A stretch of 64,000 nt of DNA, taken from positions 496,001 to 560,000 of the forward strand of contig NZ_JBLZUR010000002.1 in NCBI RefSeq assembly GCF_048565625.1. The letters run 5' to 3'. Under the pieces are notes generated by a model. It did not search any database, was not told the origin of the DNA, and was given only the letters and a program-made list of their open reading frames with translations. Both the position numbers and the translations under genes were made by a program. This document shows, piece after piece, positions 25,025 to 33,916 of this stretch. This DNA is from JBLZUR01 sp048565625. Lineage in GTDB: Bacteria; Pseudomonadota; Alphaproteobacteria; Sphingomonadales; Sphingomonadaceae. Numbering within the stretch: position 1 is the first letter of the stretch; each line of letters starts with the position of its first letter.

Positions 25025-26647
25025 CTAAAGTGAATGGAGACTGCCTTCTGCCGCCTGCTGACTAAGTGCGAACTTCTGAATCTTACCAGATGCCGTTAGC
25101 GGAAACTCGCTGGCGACAAACCAACTGGAAGGCGTCTTCTGGGGGGACAGCAGAGATCGGCAATGGTCCTTGAGTTGCTGATGATCGACGGTCGCCAAGC
25201 CTTCACGCAATCTGACGGATGCTGCGACTGTCTCCCCCCATGTCGGGTGTGGAATGCCGAACACCGCCACCTCGGCGATCGCCGGATGCCTCAGCAGGAC
25301 GGCTTCGATCTCCGCCGGATAGATATTCTCGCCTCCGCGGATAATCATGTCGCTTAGGCGCCCCGTGACCTGGACGTATCCCCGATCATCCATCAGGCCC
25401 AGATCGCCGGTACGAAGCCAGCCATCGGCGAGAAGGGTGAGGTCGGTCTCGTCCGGTTGACCGTAGTAGCCGATCATAGTCTGATATCCGCGGGCCTGTA
25501 TCTCGCCTTGATCACCGAGCGGCAGCGGATCGTGCGTTCCGGGCTGGACGATCCTGACCTCGACCTGCGGCAGCGGTCGGCCTGCGGTGCCGGCGCGATC
25601 GGCCTGCGTGTCGTTGTAGTCTGTTGCACAGATGATAGGGCTAAGTTCGGTCTGACCGTAAACCGACATCATTCGGCAACCGAACCGCTGTTCGACCCGG
25701 GCCAGCAACTCGGGCGCGACGGGAGCCCCACCGGAAAACAGGATGCGGAGGCTGGAGAGGTCATAATCGGCGCGATCAAGCTCCGCCATCATGGCGGCCA
25801 GCATGGTCGGAACGCCGCTGGTCACTGTTCCGCGTTCGCGCTGGATCGTGTCCAGCATCAGCACCGGATCGAACAGGACCGGCAGGACCAATGTCGACAG
25901 GCTGGTGACCGCACCAAGCACGCCCAGCACCGATCCCGCCGTATGAAAGAGCGGCATCGGCGTCACCACCGTATCACCCCCTTGTCCGATGCGGGTTGCG
26001 ACGAGCGATGCGTTGGTCACGAGCGCGCGGTGCGTGAGCAGCGCCCCCTTGGGCCTGCCGGTAGTGCCGGACGTGAACTGCATCTGCGCCGGAGCGAGCG
26101 GCGACACGGCCGGCAGCGGGGAACCGTGGCGATGCCGGGGGATGGCGGCGGCGACTTCACCGATCAGGATGTGATCGAGCGATGGCGCCGCGATGCGGGC
26201 GATAGCCGTCATGTCCGACCCGCGGAACGCCTCGACGTGGATCAGCGCCTTCGCCTTCGATCGGTCGAGGACATGCCGAAGTTCCTCGGCACGGAGCGAC
26301 GGATTGGCGGTGACGAGGACCAGCCCTGCCAGCGCCGCGCCATATTGGACGATCACCCACTCGGGCACGTTCGGCGCCCACAGGCAGATATGATCGCCAG
26401 GAGCGAACCGTGCGAGCAGCCAGCGGGCGCACGCCTCCGCATCAACCAGCAACTCGACATAGGTCCACCGGCGATCGGTCGTGGCCGCGCCGGACACGGA
26501 TGCAAGCCCCTTCGGCGCGGCTTCCACCAGTGCGGCACGATCCCTTGCCAGCTCCGCCGCTCGTCGCAAGGCGTCGCCCGCAGTCATCTCCCACACGGGT
26601 CGGGAGGTATCGGCGGCACGATAGGATGAAGTCAGTCCCGAGGTCAT
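25025..26647 (-). CDS. AMP-dependent acyl-CoA synthetase/ligase
   Basis: A 540-residue ANL-family enzyme that activates a carboxylic acid to its CoA thioester via an acyl-adenylate. Key motifs are MQFTSGTTGRPKGALLTH (P-loop), MMSVYGQTEL, DGWLRTGDLG and TASGKIQK with the C-terminal catalytic lysine. The substrate cannot be read from the sequence. The ATG at 26647 overlaps the TetR gene by 4 bp. Confidence 0.9.
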   Translation of the reverse strand: MTSGLTSSYRAADTSRPVWEMTAGDALRRAAELARDRAALVEAAPKGLASVSGAATTDRRWTYVELLVDAEACARWLLARFAPGDHICLWAPNVPEWVIVQYGAALAGLVLVTANPSLRAEELRHVLDRSKAKALIHVEAFRGSDMTAIARIAAPSLDHILIGEVAAAIPRHRHGSPLPAVSPLAPAQMQFTSGTTGRPKGALLTHRALVTNASLVATRIGQGGDTVVTPMPLFHTAGSVLGVLGAVTSLSTLVLPVLFDPVLMLDTIQRERGTVTSGVPTMLAAMMAELDRADYDLSSLRILFSGGAPVAPELLARVEQRFGCRMMSVYGQTELSPIICATDYNDTQADRAGTAGRPLPQVEVRIVQPGTHDPLPLGDQGEIQARGYQTMIGYYGQPDETDLTLLADGWLRTGDLGLMDDRGYVQVTGRLSDMIIRGGENIYPAEIEAVLLRHPAIAEVAVFGIPHPTWGETVAASVRLREGLATVDHQQLKDHCRSLLSPQKTPSSWFVASEFPLTASGKIQKFALSQQAAEGSLHSL

Positions 26648-27288
26648 GGAGCGGGTTCCGAGGGTGGTTGATGCAAGAGCAGCCGCGCTGCGTCGATCCA
26701 ATGCCGCAGCAACCGGTGACGATGGTCTGTGTCTGACCGAAGGACCCCCGATACGGCTATGCCGCGAACCAGTTCGAGGGTCAGGGCGATGACCGTCGCG
26801 CAGCCGGGCAGGTGGGCAATCGGTGCGAACAGGGCAGCGACGACGCGGTCGCGCTCGGCGCGGGCAGCGCGCTCGGGTCCGCGCAGCGCGGCATGAAGCT
26901 GGCGGTCTGCCCGGGCTACGGCCCATAGTTCCAGTTCGGCGAGGTAGGACGGGCTTTCAGCCGCAGAAGCCAGCGACACAATCGCGTGTGCTAGGGGATC
27001 GACGCCCGGTGCGGCGGAGCGATGCTCGCGCAGCACTGTGACCTCGTTGCGACGGACCAGTTCGGCCACGGTCGCCGAGAGCAGCTCGGCATGGGTCGGA
27101 AAATGATGCAGGAGCGTACCGCGCCCGACCCCTGATCGCTTCTGCACCTCCAGCGTCGTCGTGCCGGCGACACCGCACTCTATCAGCACAGCGACTGCGG
27201 AGAGAAGGATGTGATCGCGCGTCGCCTCGCGCTGTTCGCGGCGCGTGGACCGACGCACCGGCCCCTGGACGGCGGATTTGCTCTCCAT
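26644..27288 (-). CDS. TetR/AcrR-family repressor
   Basis: A 214-residue regulator. The N-terminal DNA-binding domain is REATRDHILLSAVAVLIECG followed by LEVQKRSGVGRGTLLHHFPTHAELL. The C-terminal ligand-binding domain is helical. It is coupled to the acyl-CoA ligase gene and divergent from the crotonase gene, with a dyad between them, so it probably represses both and responds to the acyl-CoA substrate. Confidence 0.88.
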   Translation of the reverse strand: MESKSAVQGPVRRSTRREQREATRDHILLSAVAVLIECGVAGTTTLEVQKRSGVGRGTLLHHFPTHAELLSATVAELVRRNEVTVLREHRSAAPGVDPLAHAIVSLASAAESPSYLAELELWAVARADRQLHAALRGPERAARAERDRVVAALFAPIAHLPGCATVIALTLELVRGIAVSGVLRSDTDHRHRLLRHWIDAARLLLHQPPSEPAP

Positions 27289-27300
27289 GGCCGGACAATC

Positions 27301-27353
27301 TGATAGTCAGCGTTGACTGTCAATGATGAACGCTGATAGTCAGGTCTGACCAA
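27301..27353. promoter_or_regulatory. Predicted TetR operators in the ligase/crotonase divergent region
   Basis: TGATAGTCAGC and GTTGACTGTCA (27301-27322) form a 22-bp dyad with 9 of 11 matching positions. A second TGATAGTCAG half-site with a partial partner starts at 27334. The repeated word and the position between the divergent starts support operator function. Confidence 0.6.
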
Positions 27354-27364
27354 GGAGAGATGCG

Positions 27365-28264
27365 ATGCCCGAGTTCTCGACGCTGCGCGTGGATCACGAT
27401 CCGTCCAATCGGCGGGTCGCGCGGCTGTTGCTCAATCGTCCCGAACGGCTGAATGCGATCAACGACGATATGCCCGGCGAGATACGCGCCGCGGTCGAAT
27501 GGGCGGAAGCGGACGACACCGTTCACGCGATTATCGTCGAGGGCGCGGGGAAGGGGTTCTGCGGCGGCTACGATCTGGTCGGCTATGCCGAGAGTGAGGA
27601 CGATCATCCCTGCCAGCAGGAGCGCGATCCTTGGGACCCGATGGTCGATTACGCGCACATGAAGCGGAATACCGCAAACTTCATGGCGCTCTGGCGCTCA
27701 AGCAAGCCGACGATCGCCAAGGTGCATGGAGCCGCTGCCGCTGGCGGCAGTGACATCGCGCTATGCTGCGACCTCCTCATCATGGCCGAGGATGCCCGCA
27801 TCGGCTACATGCCTACCCGCGTGTGGGGCTGTCCGACGACAGCCATGTGGACCTACCGCCTCGGCCCTGCGCGCGCCAAGCAGATGATGTTCACCGGCGA
27901 CCTGATTTCGGGGCGGCAGGCCGCGGACTGGGGATTGGCAAACCTCGCCGTGCCCGCCGGGGAACTGGACGATGCGGCATTGAAACTCGCGACCAGGATC
28001 GCGGGCGTGCCTGCGAGCCACCTCGCCATGCACAAGCTGGTGGTCAATCAGGTCATGCTCAACATGGGGCTGGAACAGTCACAGATGATGGCGACCGTCT
28101 TCGATGGAATAACCCGTCACAATCCCGAGGGTCTATGGTTCCGTCGACACGCACAAGCTCACGGCTTCAAGTCGGCGATCGAGTGGCGTGACAGTGGCCG
28201 CTCCATTCCTGAAGGGGACGAGGCTCGTCGCCTGATCCGTGAGATCGACAGTGCGCCCAAATAA
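27365..28264 (+). CDS. Crotonase/enoyl-CoA hydratase-family protein
   Basis: A 299-residue crotonase-fold enzyme. The oxyanion-hole segments are VEGAGKGFCGGYDL near residue 60 and VHGAAAAGGSDIALCCDLLIM near 122. An insert rich in acidic residues between them (residues ~73-100) and the long C-terminus make it longer than typical hydratases. It likely acts on the CoA ester made by the divergent ligase. A GGAGAG ribosome-binding site precedes the ATG. Confidence 0.88.
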   Translation: MPEFSTLRVDHDPSNRRVARLLLNRPERLNAINDDMPGEIRAAVEWAEADDTVHAIIVEGAGKGFCGGYDLVGYAESEDDHPCQQERDPWDPMVDYAHMKRNTANFMALWRSSKPTIAKVHGAAAAGGSDIALCCDLLIMAEDARIGYMPTRVWGCPTTAMWTYRLGPARAKQMMFTGDLISGRQAADWGLANLAVPAGELDDAALKLATRIAGVPASHLAMHKLVVNQVMLNMGLEQSQMMATVFDGITRHNPEGLWFRRHAQAHGFKSAIEWRDSGRSIPEGDEARRLIREIDSAPK

Positions 28265-28489
28265 TCTCCGTGGGCGCGATAGGTGACTCCCTTGAACAGC
28301 GTTCCCGATTGGGAAGGTTCAGGGAGACGGCTGACGGTCGCAAGGCGCGCCGGACGGCAGGGAAATAGCCGTTTTCCCAAAATATGTTCCCGATTGCTCA
28401 TTCCCGAAATGGCCAGTTGGAGACGGAGAAATGGGACGATCCGGCCCGTGAAATGAACCCGCCTTTGACATCCGCCCGGAGCGGATAAT
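28265..28489. other. Intergenic stretch before right-hand repeat
   Basis: About 225 bp without a convincing gene. TTCCCGATTG occurs at 28302-28311 and 28387-28396, and further TTCCC/GGGAA words are scattered between them, suggesting remnants of another element, but no clear ends were found. Confidence 0.35.
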
Positions 28490-28641
28490 GTGAGCAGCCA
28501 TGTCCGATTGCGAGCAGCCCCGGATGATGGCGAGCACGCTGGCAGCTAATTTGAGCAGGATGCTACCCGCCAGTGGCAGAGAGCGTGAGCAGAAAAACCG
28601 GCTGTTTGCGAGCAGACGCCGCTACGATTGCAAGCGCCTAC
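28490..28641 (+). repeat. Inverted repeat, right copy: iteron-like transposon end
   Basis: It matches the left copy at 5221-5342 in inverted orientation over ~120 bp and begins with TGTGAGCAG, a TG tip compatible with an IS21-like end. GAGCA cores recur at 20-23-bp intervals. It ends inside the coding sequence of the nuclease-like gene, whose last codon and stop come from the repeat. Confidence 0.75.
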
Positions 28642-29045
28642 AAGTAGCGGTCCCAGCGGAGCACCGTGCGCGTGTGGATCATGGAGCAGGAGAGATCGGC
28701 TCCGCTTGGCAAACGGCACCAGGCCGCTGTCCTGTTGCCTCCTGCCGAACCTTCGGACCGGCAGGTCAGCCTTGGTCCTCGCACCACGATATGCCCCGTC
28801 GAAATCGTCCCGCGAGGGCCACCGAGAATATCGACGAGCGCGTCGCGCGCTTCGATCGCCGAGGCATTGGGGCAGGGCTGGTTGGTCCGGCAGGTGCCGT
28901 CCATTTCGCGCGCGGCGATCCCGGCGATGCGGATATGCGGGCCTTCGGCGCACCAGACAGGGCCATCGCCATCCCAGACATGCGTCGGCGTACAGGTGAA
29001 GCTTTGCCCGGCGGCAACGATCGAAGCGGCGAGAAGTGCAAACAT
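28638..29045 (-). pseudogene. Thermonuclease-like secreted protein, truncated by mobile-element end
   Basis: A 135-residue product with a signal-like N-terminus (MFALLAASIVAAG) and a staphylococcal-nuclease-like pattern: THVWDGDGPVWC, HIRIAGIAAREMDG, GHIVVRG and a paired-Cys C-terminal part. The native sequence runs to RWDRY, after which the next codon and the stop are supplied by the inverted repeat. It lies 10 bp after the S24-type repressor gene on the same strand. Only a short tail is missing, so activity cannot be excluded. Confidence 0.65.
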
Positions 29046-29055
29046 TGGCAAGTGC

Positions 29056-29700
29056 CTAGCGCAGCGCGCGGCCGAACCAAAGAACGCGGCCGACGATGTT
29101 GATCGTGCGCTTCTCGATGCCGCGCCAGCTTGGATAGGCAGGATTGTCGCTGAGCACCGACACCCGCTTGCCCTGCGGTTCGATGGCGACCCGCTTAACG
29201 CTGAGCATGTCATCCATGCGCAAGACATAGATTCCATCGCGCAGGCGGGATTGGCCGTCTCCGAGGTCGACCATGACCTCGTCGCCATCGTGCAGCGTCG
29301 GCTCCATCGAATCCCCGTGCACGGCTATGATCGAAAGGCTCGCCGCCTTGCTGGCGGTCAGCCGACGCAGCCACTTTTCATCGAACCCGAACTGGGCACA
29401 TTTGGCTTCCATCTCGGCCAGCGCGCCGTGTCCGGCAGAGGCCTCGACAGCGAGAACCGGGACATGGACCAGTTCGACGACCGGACCGGATCGCCGCTCG
29501 GGAGCGCCAAGGACCTTTTCATCCACCCCGAAGAACCGAGCGAGGACCGCGCGATCCTGCTCGTCCAGCTGCCTGGGGCTGCCGCGCCGGATGTACTGCT
29601 GGATATAGGCGGCATTGCGCCCGAGAAGGCGGGAAATCGAGGAGTAGTTGCAGCCTCGTTGCTGGATCAGTTCGTCCAGGGTTCTACGTGCGTCTTCCAT
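29056..29700 (-). CDS. S24-family (LexA/cI-like) self-cleaving repressor
   Basis: A 214-residue protein with an N-terminal HTH (LDELIQQRGCNYSSISRLLGRNAAYIQQYIRRG) and a C-terminal S24 peptidase domain. VHGDSMEPTLHDGDEV carries the catalytic Ser and DDMLSVKRVAI the Lys; an Ala-Gly pair (ASAGHG) is a candidate cleavage site. It is divergent from the 29807 gene and is likely to control itself, the nuclease-like gene and that neighbour in response to DNA damage. Confidence 0.85.
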   Translation of the reverse strand: MEDARRTLDELIQQRGCNYSSISRLLGRNAAYIQQYIRRGSPRQLDEQDRAVLARFFGVDEKVLGAPERRSGPVVELVHVPVLAVEASAGHGALAEMEAKCAQFGFDEKWLRRLTASKAASLSIIAVHGDSMEPTLHDGDEVMVDLGDGQSRLRDGIYVLRMDDMLSVKRVAIEPQGKRVSVLSDNPAYPSWRGIEKRTINIVGRVLWFGRALR

Positions 29701-29723
29701 CGCCGCTGGTCCTATCGCATCTG

Positions 29724-29763
29724 TCTAGGAAATTCGATCCTAGACTCTAGGAAACCTTCCTAG
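29724..29763. promoter_or_regulatory. Twin operators of the S24 repressor
   Basis: TCTAGGA-N7-TCCTAGA (29724-29744) and CTAGGAA-ACC-TTCCTAG (29747-29763) are two perfect 7-bp-arm dyads whose centres are 21 bp apart, two helical turns, on one DNA face. They lie between the divergent starts at 29700 and 29807. Confidence 0.75.
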
Positions 29764-29806
29764 TAGGAACATAACGGGAACACAAGCGGAAAGCGAGTCG
29801 AAGGCG

Positions 29807-30025
29807 ATGGAGCTTCTCGAGCAGATCGAAAGATATCTGGCGCGCAGCGGCACAAGAGCCAGCATGTTCGGAAGACAGGTCGTCGGAGATCCACGGTTTG
29901 TGCAAGATCTCCGCAAGGGTCGTCGCCCCAGGCGAAAGACGGCGCAACGCATCCTTAATTTTCTTGCGTCTACAGAAGGCGTTGCATCGGCCAGATCGGA
30001 TCGCCTTGATCGTCCGACGCCGTAG
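29807..30025 (+). CDS. Small basic protein, probably DNA-binding
   Basis: A 72-residue protein starting MELLEQIERYLARSG. The arrangement RASMFGRQVVGDPRFVQDLRKGRRPRRKTAQRIL has the spacing of a helix-turn-helix with a basic recognition region, and short proteins of this type recur on sphingomonad replicons as I recall. It is divergent from the S24 repressor and under its operators. Confidence 0.6.
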   Translation: MELLEQIERYLARSGTRASMFGRQVVGDPRFVQDLRKGRRPRRKTAQRILNFLASTEGVASARSDRLDRPTP

Positions 30026-30026
30026 A

Positions 30027-30088
30027 TTGGCGTTGCCAAAATCCTATCCGTCCAATAGGTGTGCCCATACAGAAACTGGTCAGTCCAG
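30027..30088 (+). promoter_or_regulatory. Cluster of short dyads upstream of the WYL-regulated defence operon
   Basis: Three perfect short inverted repeats lie in tandem: TTGGC-GTT-GCCAA (30027-30039), CCTAT-N7-ATAGG (30043-30059) and CTGG-N5-CCAG (30076-30088). They occupy the only gap between the previous gene and the WYL regulator and are candidate sites for that regulator. No clear -35/-10 pair was identified. Confidence 0.45.
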
Positions 30089-30109
30089 CTTTTGTGGGGG
30101 CTTCGGGGC

Positions 30110-30967
30110 ATGGACGGCGAATCAGGTTTACGGCGCGGGGTCGAGAACAGGCTGGAATTCATCGAATTCCGGTTGTTCTGGGAAGGCCACGTAAACCGGA
30201 GCGACATCGTCGAGACGTTCGGCGTTTCGATCAATCAGGCGTCTGCCGATCTCAACAGATATCTGGGTCTGGCCGAGACCAATATGGTCTACGACAAGAG
30301 CGCACGGACCTATGTCCGAAGCTCATCGTTCAAGCCGATCTTCCATAAGCCCGACGCGGAGAGATATCTCACGCAGATCCGATCGATCGCCGATGGCGTC
30401 ATCACGCCCGACGACGCATGGATTGGCAGCGTTCCGGGCTTCGCTTGCGCTCCCACGCCGGCGCGCGGCGTTTCCGCGCCAATCCTCAGAGCCATCGTAA
30501 CCGCCATCAAGCGCAAAGAGTTGATCGAGGTACTCTACCAATCGATGTCCTCGCCTGAGCCATCCTGGCGCTGGATCGCTCCGCACGCTTTGGTGTTCGA
30601 CGGTTTTCGATGGCACGCTCGCGCCCACTGCGATCGGAGCGGCGCATTCAAGGATTTCGTACTTTCCCGCATTGCTGAAACGCGCTCAAGCAAAGCGTCG
30701 GAAGCGCTCGCTTCGCGAGATCAGGATTGGCAGGACGATGTCGATCTGATCATTGCGCCGCATCCCCAATTGAGCGCCGGGCAGCGCAAGGCGATCGAGC
30801 TCGATTATGGGATGGAAGGCGGCAAGGCCGCGATCCCGGTCAAGCGCGCGCTCCTCTATTACGCTCTCAGGCGGCTCGGGCTCGATACCGACCCATCCGC
30901 ACGGCGTCCGCAGGATCAGCAGATAATTCTACTTAATCGGGCCGAAATCACGGGGGGCATGCTATGA
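30110..30967 (+). CDS. BrxR/CapW-type WYL-domain regulator of the defence operon
   Basis: A 285-residue regulator. The N-terminal winged helix (ENRLEFIEFRLFWEGHVNRSD, then FGVSINQASADLNRYL) closely follows the BrxR pattern of defence-island repressors. The middle WYL domain includes RKELIEVLYQSM and WRWIAPHALVFDGFRWHARA, expected to bind a nucleic-acid-like ligand, and a C-terminal WCX-like part follows. The ATG at 30110 starts the conserved domain. Its stop overlaps the SNF2 helicase start (ATGA). It probably represses the operon until infection. Confidence 0.85.
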   Translation: MDGESGLRRGVENRLEFIEFRLFWEGHVNRSDIVETFGVSINQASADLNRYLGLAETNMVYDKSARTYVRSSSFKPIFHKPDAERYLTQIRSIADGVITPDDAWIGSVPGFACAPTPARGVSAPILRAIVTAIKRKELIEVLYQSMSSPEPSWRWIAPHALVFDGFRWHARAHCDRSGAFKDFVLSRIAETRSSKASEALASRDQDWQDDVDLIIAPHPQLSAGQRKAIELDYGMEGGKAAIPVKRALLYYALRRLGLDTDPSARRPQDQQIILLNRAEITGGML

Positions 30968-33912
30968 ATTCCACGCCTCAGCCCGGGGCCGTAATTGAGT
31001 TGCGCTCAGCGACCTGGAAGGTGCTCGGCGCCTCAACGCTAAAGCTTGGGTACAGCGAAGTACATTGCCGCGGCCTCTCCGGTTTGGTTCGCGACAAAGA
31101 GGCCCGGTTCGTTTGGAACCTTGAGAAAGATGCACGCGTATTGGATCCGACCGGGGTCCACCTCGTCTCCGACACGTCCCCGGGTCTCAGCGACACCAAG
31201 CTGCATCTCGAGGCGGCATTCCGCCACACGCCGACTACTACCCGACGCGCCATCACACTTGGCCAAGCGGCGATCGATGACCTGACGTTCCAACACCTCC
31301 CGGTTGAACGGGCACTTGCGCAGGATCGCGTTCGGCTTCTGATCGCAGATGATGTTGGCCTCGGGAAGACGCTGGAGGCCGGGCTTATCGCTTCCGAATT
31401 GGCTCTGCGTGGCCGGGCGAACCGGATACTCGTGGTCACCACCCGGGCAATGCTGACCCAGTTCCAAAAGGAATTCTGGACCCGCTTCTCGATCCCGCTT
31501 GCGCGGCTCGACAGCGCAGCGATCCGGCGGATGCGAAACAGGATCCCGGCCCATTACAACGTTTTCGACCAGTTCGACCGGTCGATTGTCTCGATCGACA
31601 CACTGAAGCGGGATGCCCAGATCCGGGACGCGATCCGGCACTCCTACTGGGACTTGATCATCATTGATGAGGCCCACAACGCTGCGGTCCGCAAAAATAC
31701 GACGGGGACAAACTCCCAACGAGCCGATCTGGCCCGGCTTCTGTCGCGCCGGACCGACTCGCTCCTTCTGCTGACCGCTACCCCGCACGACGGGTCCCAG
31801 GAGAGCTTCGCCAGCCTGATCGAGATGCTGGACCCGACCCGAGTTCCCGACCCGTCCCGCCTGCACCGGAGCGACATTGAGGACCTGGTGGTGCGCCGGT
31901 TTCGGACCTCCCCCGAGGTGGTCGCGGATATCGGCCGGGAGGTTCCGAAGCGGGAGCTGTTCCGGCGCTCTTTCCCGCTCAGCCCCCAGGAGGAGCTCGC
32001 TTATCAATCCGTTGCAGACCTGCATCTCGATTTGGACGAGGAGTCGTCTCGGGGACGTGCGATCGACTTGTTCCGGACCACGCTCGCCAAGGCGATCTTC
32101 TCGAGCCCGGCTGCCTGCCGTGAAACCCTTGAGCGGCGCATCCGAGGGATCGAGAATGGGACCGCCCGCGGCACTCCGGAGGACCGGGACCGGCTACTGG
32201 CTCTGGCAAGCCAAGTAGATGCGATCGATACGGTCGCGTTCAGTAAGTATCAGGATCTCCTGCAGCTGCTGCGCGACCTGCGCTGGACCGGACGAGACCC
32301 ACGAGACAGGCTTGTGATCTTCTCCGAACGGATTGCCACCGTCTCCTGGCTCTCCGAGCGCCTGCGACTGGATCTGGGCCTATCGGGCGAGCAGGTGGCC
32401 CGGGTCGACGGGGGCAGCGTCGAGGCGGACGTCCGGACCCAGCAGGTGATTGAGGCATTCGGGCAGGCGCGGTCCTCGGTCCGGATCCTGATCGCCTCCG
32501 ACATGGCATCGGAGGGCCTCAATCTGCACTTTCAGTGCCACCGGCTAATCCACTTCGACTTGCCTTGGTCTCTCCTGCGATTTCAGCAGCGGAACGGACG
32601 CATCGACCGGTACGGACAGGACCGGCCACCCCAGATCACCTATTTCGTCGGGGAGAGCACCCATCCGAAGGTCCGGCAGATGTGGGTGCTCGAGAAGCTG
32701 GTTGCGAAGGACGTGGCGGCTCAGGAGGGGGTCGGGGATCCGGCCGTTTTCCTAGGAGCCGGGGACACTGAGGGAGAGGAGACCGTGGTCGCCGAGGCAG
32801 TTGCCGCAGGGATCGGCGCCGACGCATTCGAGGCGCAAATGGACGCGCGGGCCGCGGAGGCCACGAGCCATTTGTCTCTGGACGATGAGTTCGCCGCCCT
32901 TTTCGGTGACTATGCGATCCCCGCCCCGCGGAAGGCGGAGGTGGCTGCAGACCTGGCTCCTCCTCGCCTGTTCAAAGACACGTTCACCTACGCCACGGCC
33001 ATGATCGAGCGCCTCTCTCGCCCCGAGGAGTGCGTCTTCGCTGTCGCGCCGTCCGTCGTTCAGGAAGAGCGGATGATCCGGATGACGATCCCGGAGGATA
33101 TGCGTGCCCGCGATGGCTTCGGATACGCGAGTGAAGGGGCGGTCGACGGGCGGTACATGCCAGAAGAGGCGGTCGGGCCCGGGGACCGGATCGAACTGAC
33201 AGACGAGGCGCAGGTCATCAATCAGGCTATCGACCAGGCGAAAATGCAGGAACGGTCTTGGCCGACCGTGCAGTACCTGTGGGACGGGCACCCGATCCTT
33301 GAATGGTTCGCGGACCGGGCCAGCACCTTCTTTCCGGAGCACACCGCCCCCGTTGCGTACCTGCACGGGCGGCTCGAGCCCGGCGAGGTGGCGGTGATCC
33401 TGCACGGGGCGGTCCCGAACGCGAACGGGGCGCCGGTAGTGGACCGGTGGGCGGTGGTGGTCCGGACCCCGGACGGGATGCTCCGAATCGAGGAGGTCCC
33501 GGACTTCCTGAGCCGGACCCGGTTCGCGGACAACACCCCGAGCCGGCCAATCGATGACCTGGACCGGGCGCGGGGAGTGATCCCCGCCGCTGTAGACCGG
33601 TTCCAGACCCATCTCGTCGATCTGCGCCGGGCGCGGGAAGCGGACATTCAGCGGGACCTGGACAACGTCCTTGACCGGCTCGCGGCGCTGGAAACCCGGT
33701 TCAAGGCGCAGCTCGCGCTCGATCTCGGGGATGTGCTGGCGGATGAAGAGACGCTGAGTTCCGCTGAGAAGCGGCGCCTGACCCTGCGCCGGGTGAAAGA
33801 GCAGAAGATCGAACGGCTGTTCCAGGACTGGACGGAATGGTTTGAACGGACCCGCCGCATGGTGGCCGATCCGAACCCGCATGTCGACGTCAAAGCCGTG
33901 TTGGTGGGGTGA
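30964..33912 (+). CDS. SNF2-family helicase, DISARM DrmD-like
   Basis: A 982-residue superfamily 2 ATPase. Motifs in order: LIADDVGLGKTLEAGL near residue 125, IIIDEAHNA near 232, LLTATPHDG near 269, LIASDMASEGLNL near 508 and QQRNGRIDRYGQDR near 542. A C-terminal extension of ~400 residues has no motif I can name. DISARM class 1 carries an SNF2 helicase, DrmD, of similar size next to an adenine methylase gene, as here. It probably translocates on duplex DNA to detect or process invading DNA. Confidence 0.88.
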   Translation: MNSTPQPGAVIELRSATWKVLGASTLKLGYSEVHCRGLSGLVRDKEARFVWNLEKDARVLDPTGVHLVSDTSPGLSDTKLHLEAAFRHTPTTTRRAITLGQAAIDDLTFQHLPVERALAQDRVRLLIADDVGLGKTLEAGLIASELALRGRANRILVVTTRAMLTQFQKEFWTRFSIPLARLDSAAIRRMRNRIPAHYNVFDQFDRSIVSIDTLKRDAQIRDAIRHSYWDLIIIDEAHNAAVRKNTTGTNSQRADLARLLSRRTDSLLLLTATPHDGSQESFASLIEMLDPTRVPDPSRLHRSDIEDLVVRRFRTSPEVVADIGREVPKRELFRRSFPLSPQEELAYQSVADLHLDLDEESSRGRAIDLFRTTLAKAIFSSPAACRETLERRIRGIENGTARGTPEDRDRLLALASQVDAIDTVAFSKYQDLLQLLRDLRWTGRDPRDRLVIFSERIATVSWLSERLRLDLGLSGEQVARVDGGSVEADVRTQQVIEAFGQARSSVRILIASDMASEGLNLHFQCHRLIHFDLPWSLLRFQQRNGRIDRYGQDRPPQITYFVGESTHPKVRQMWVLEKLVAKDVAAQEGVGDPAVFLGAGDTEGEETVVAEAVAAGIGADAFEAQMDARAAEATSHLSLDDEFAALFGDYAIPAPRKAEVAADLAPPRLFKDTFTYATAMIERLSRPEECVFAVAPSVVQEERMIRMTIPEDMRARDGFGYASEGAVDGRYMPEEAVGPGDRIELTDEAQVINQAIDQAKMQERSWPTVQYLWDGHPILEWFADRASTFFPEHTAPVAYLHGRLEPGEVAVILHGAVPNANGAPVVDRWAVVVRTPDGMLRIEEVPDFLSRTRFADNTPSRPIDDLDRARGVIPAAVDRFQTHLVDLRRAREADIQRDLDNVLDRLAALETRFKAQLALDLGDVLADEETLSSAEKRRLTLRRVKEQKIERLFQDWTEWFERTRRMVADPNPHVDVKAVLVG

Positions 33913-33916
33913 CGGG

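Noticed and set aside
25457..26629. 390-codon open frame opposite the acyl-CoA ligase
   Set aside because: The minus-strand frame carries all ANL motifs; the plus-strand frame is low-complexity Arg/His/Gln-rich.
28666..29763. 365-codon plus-strand open frame over the nuclease-like and S24 repressor genes
   Set aside because: The minus-strand genes have conserved catalytic motifs and operators; the plus frame has none.
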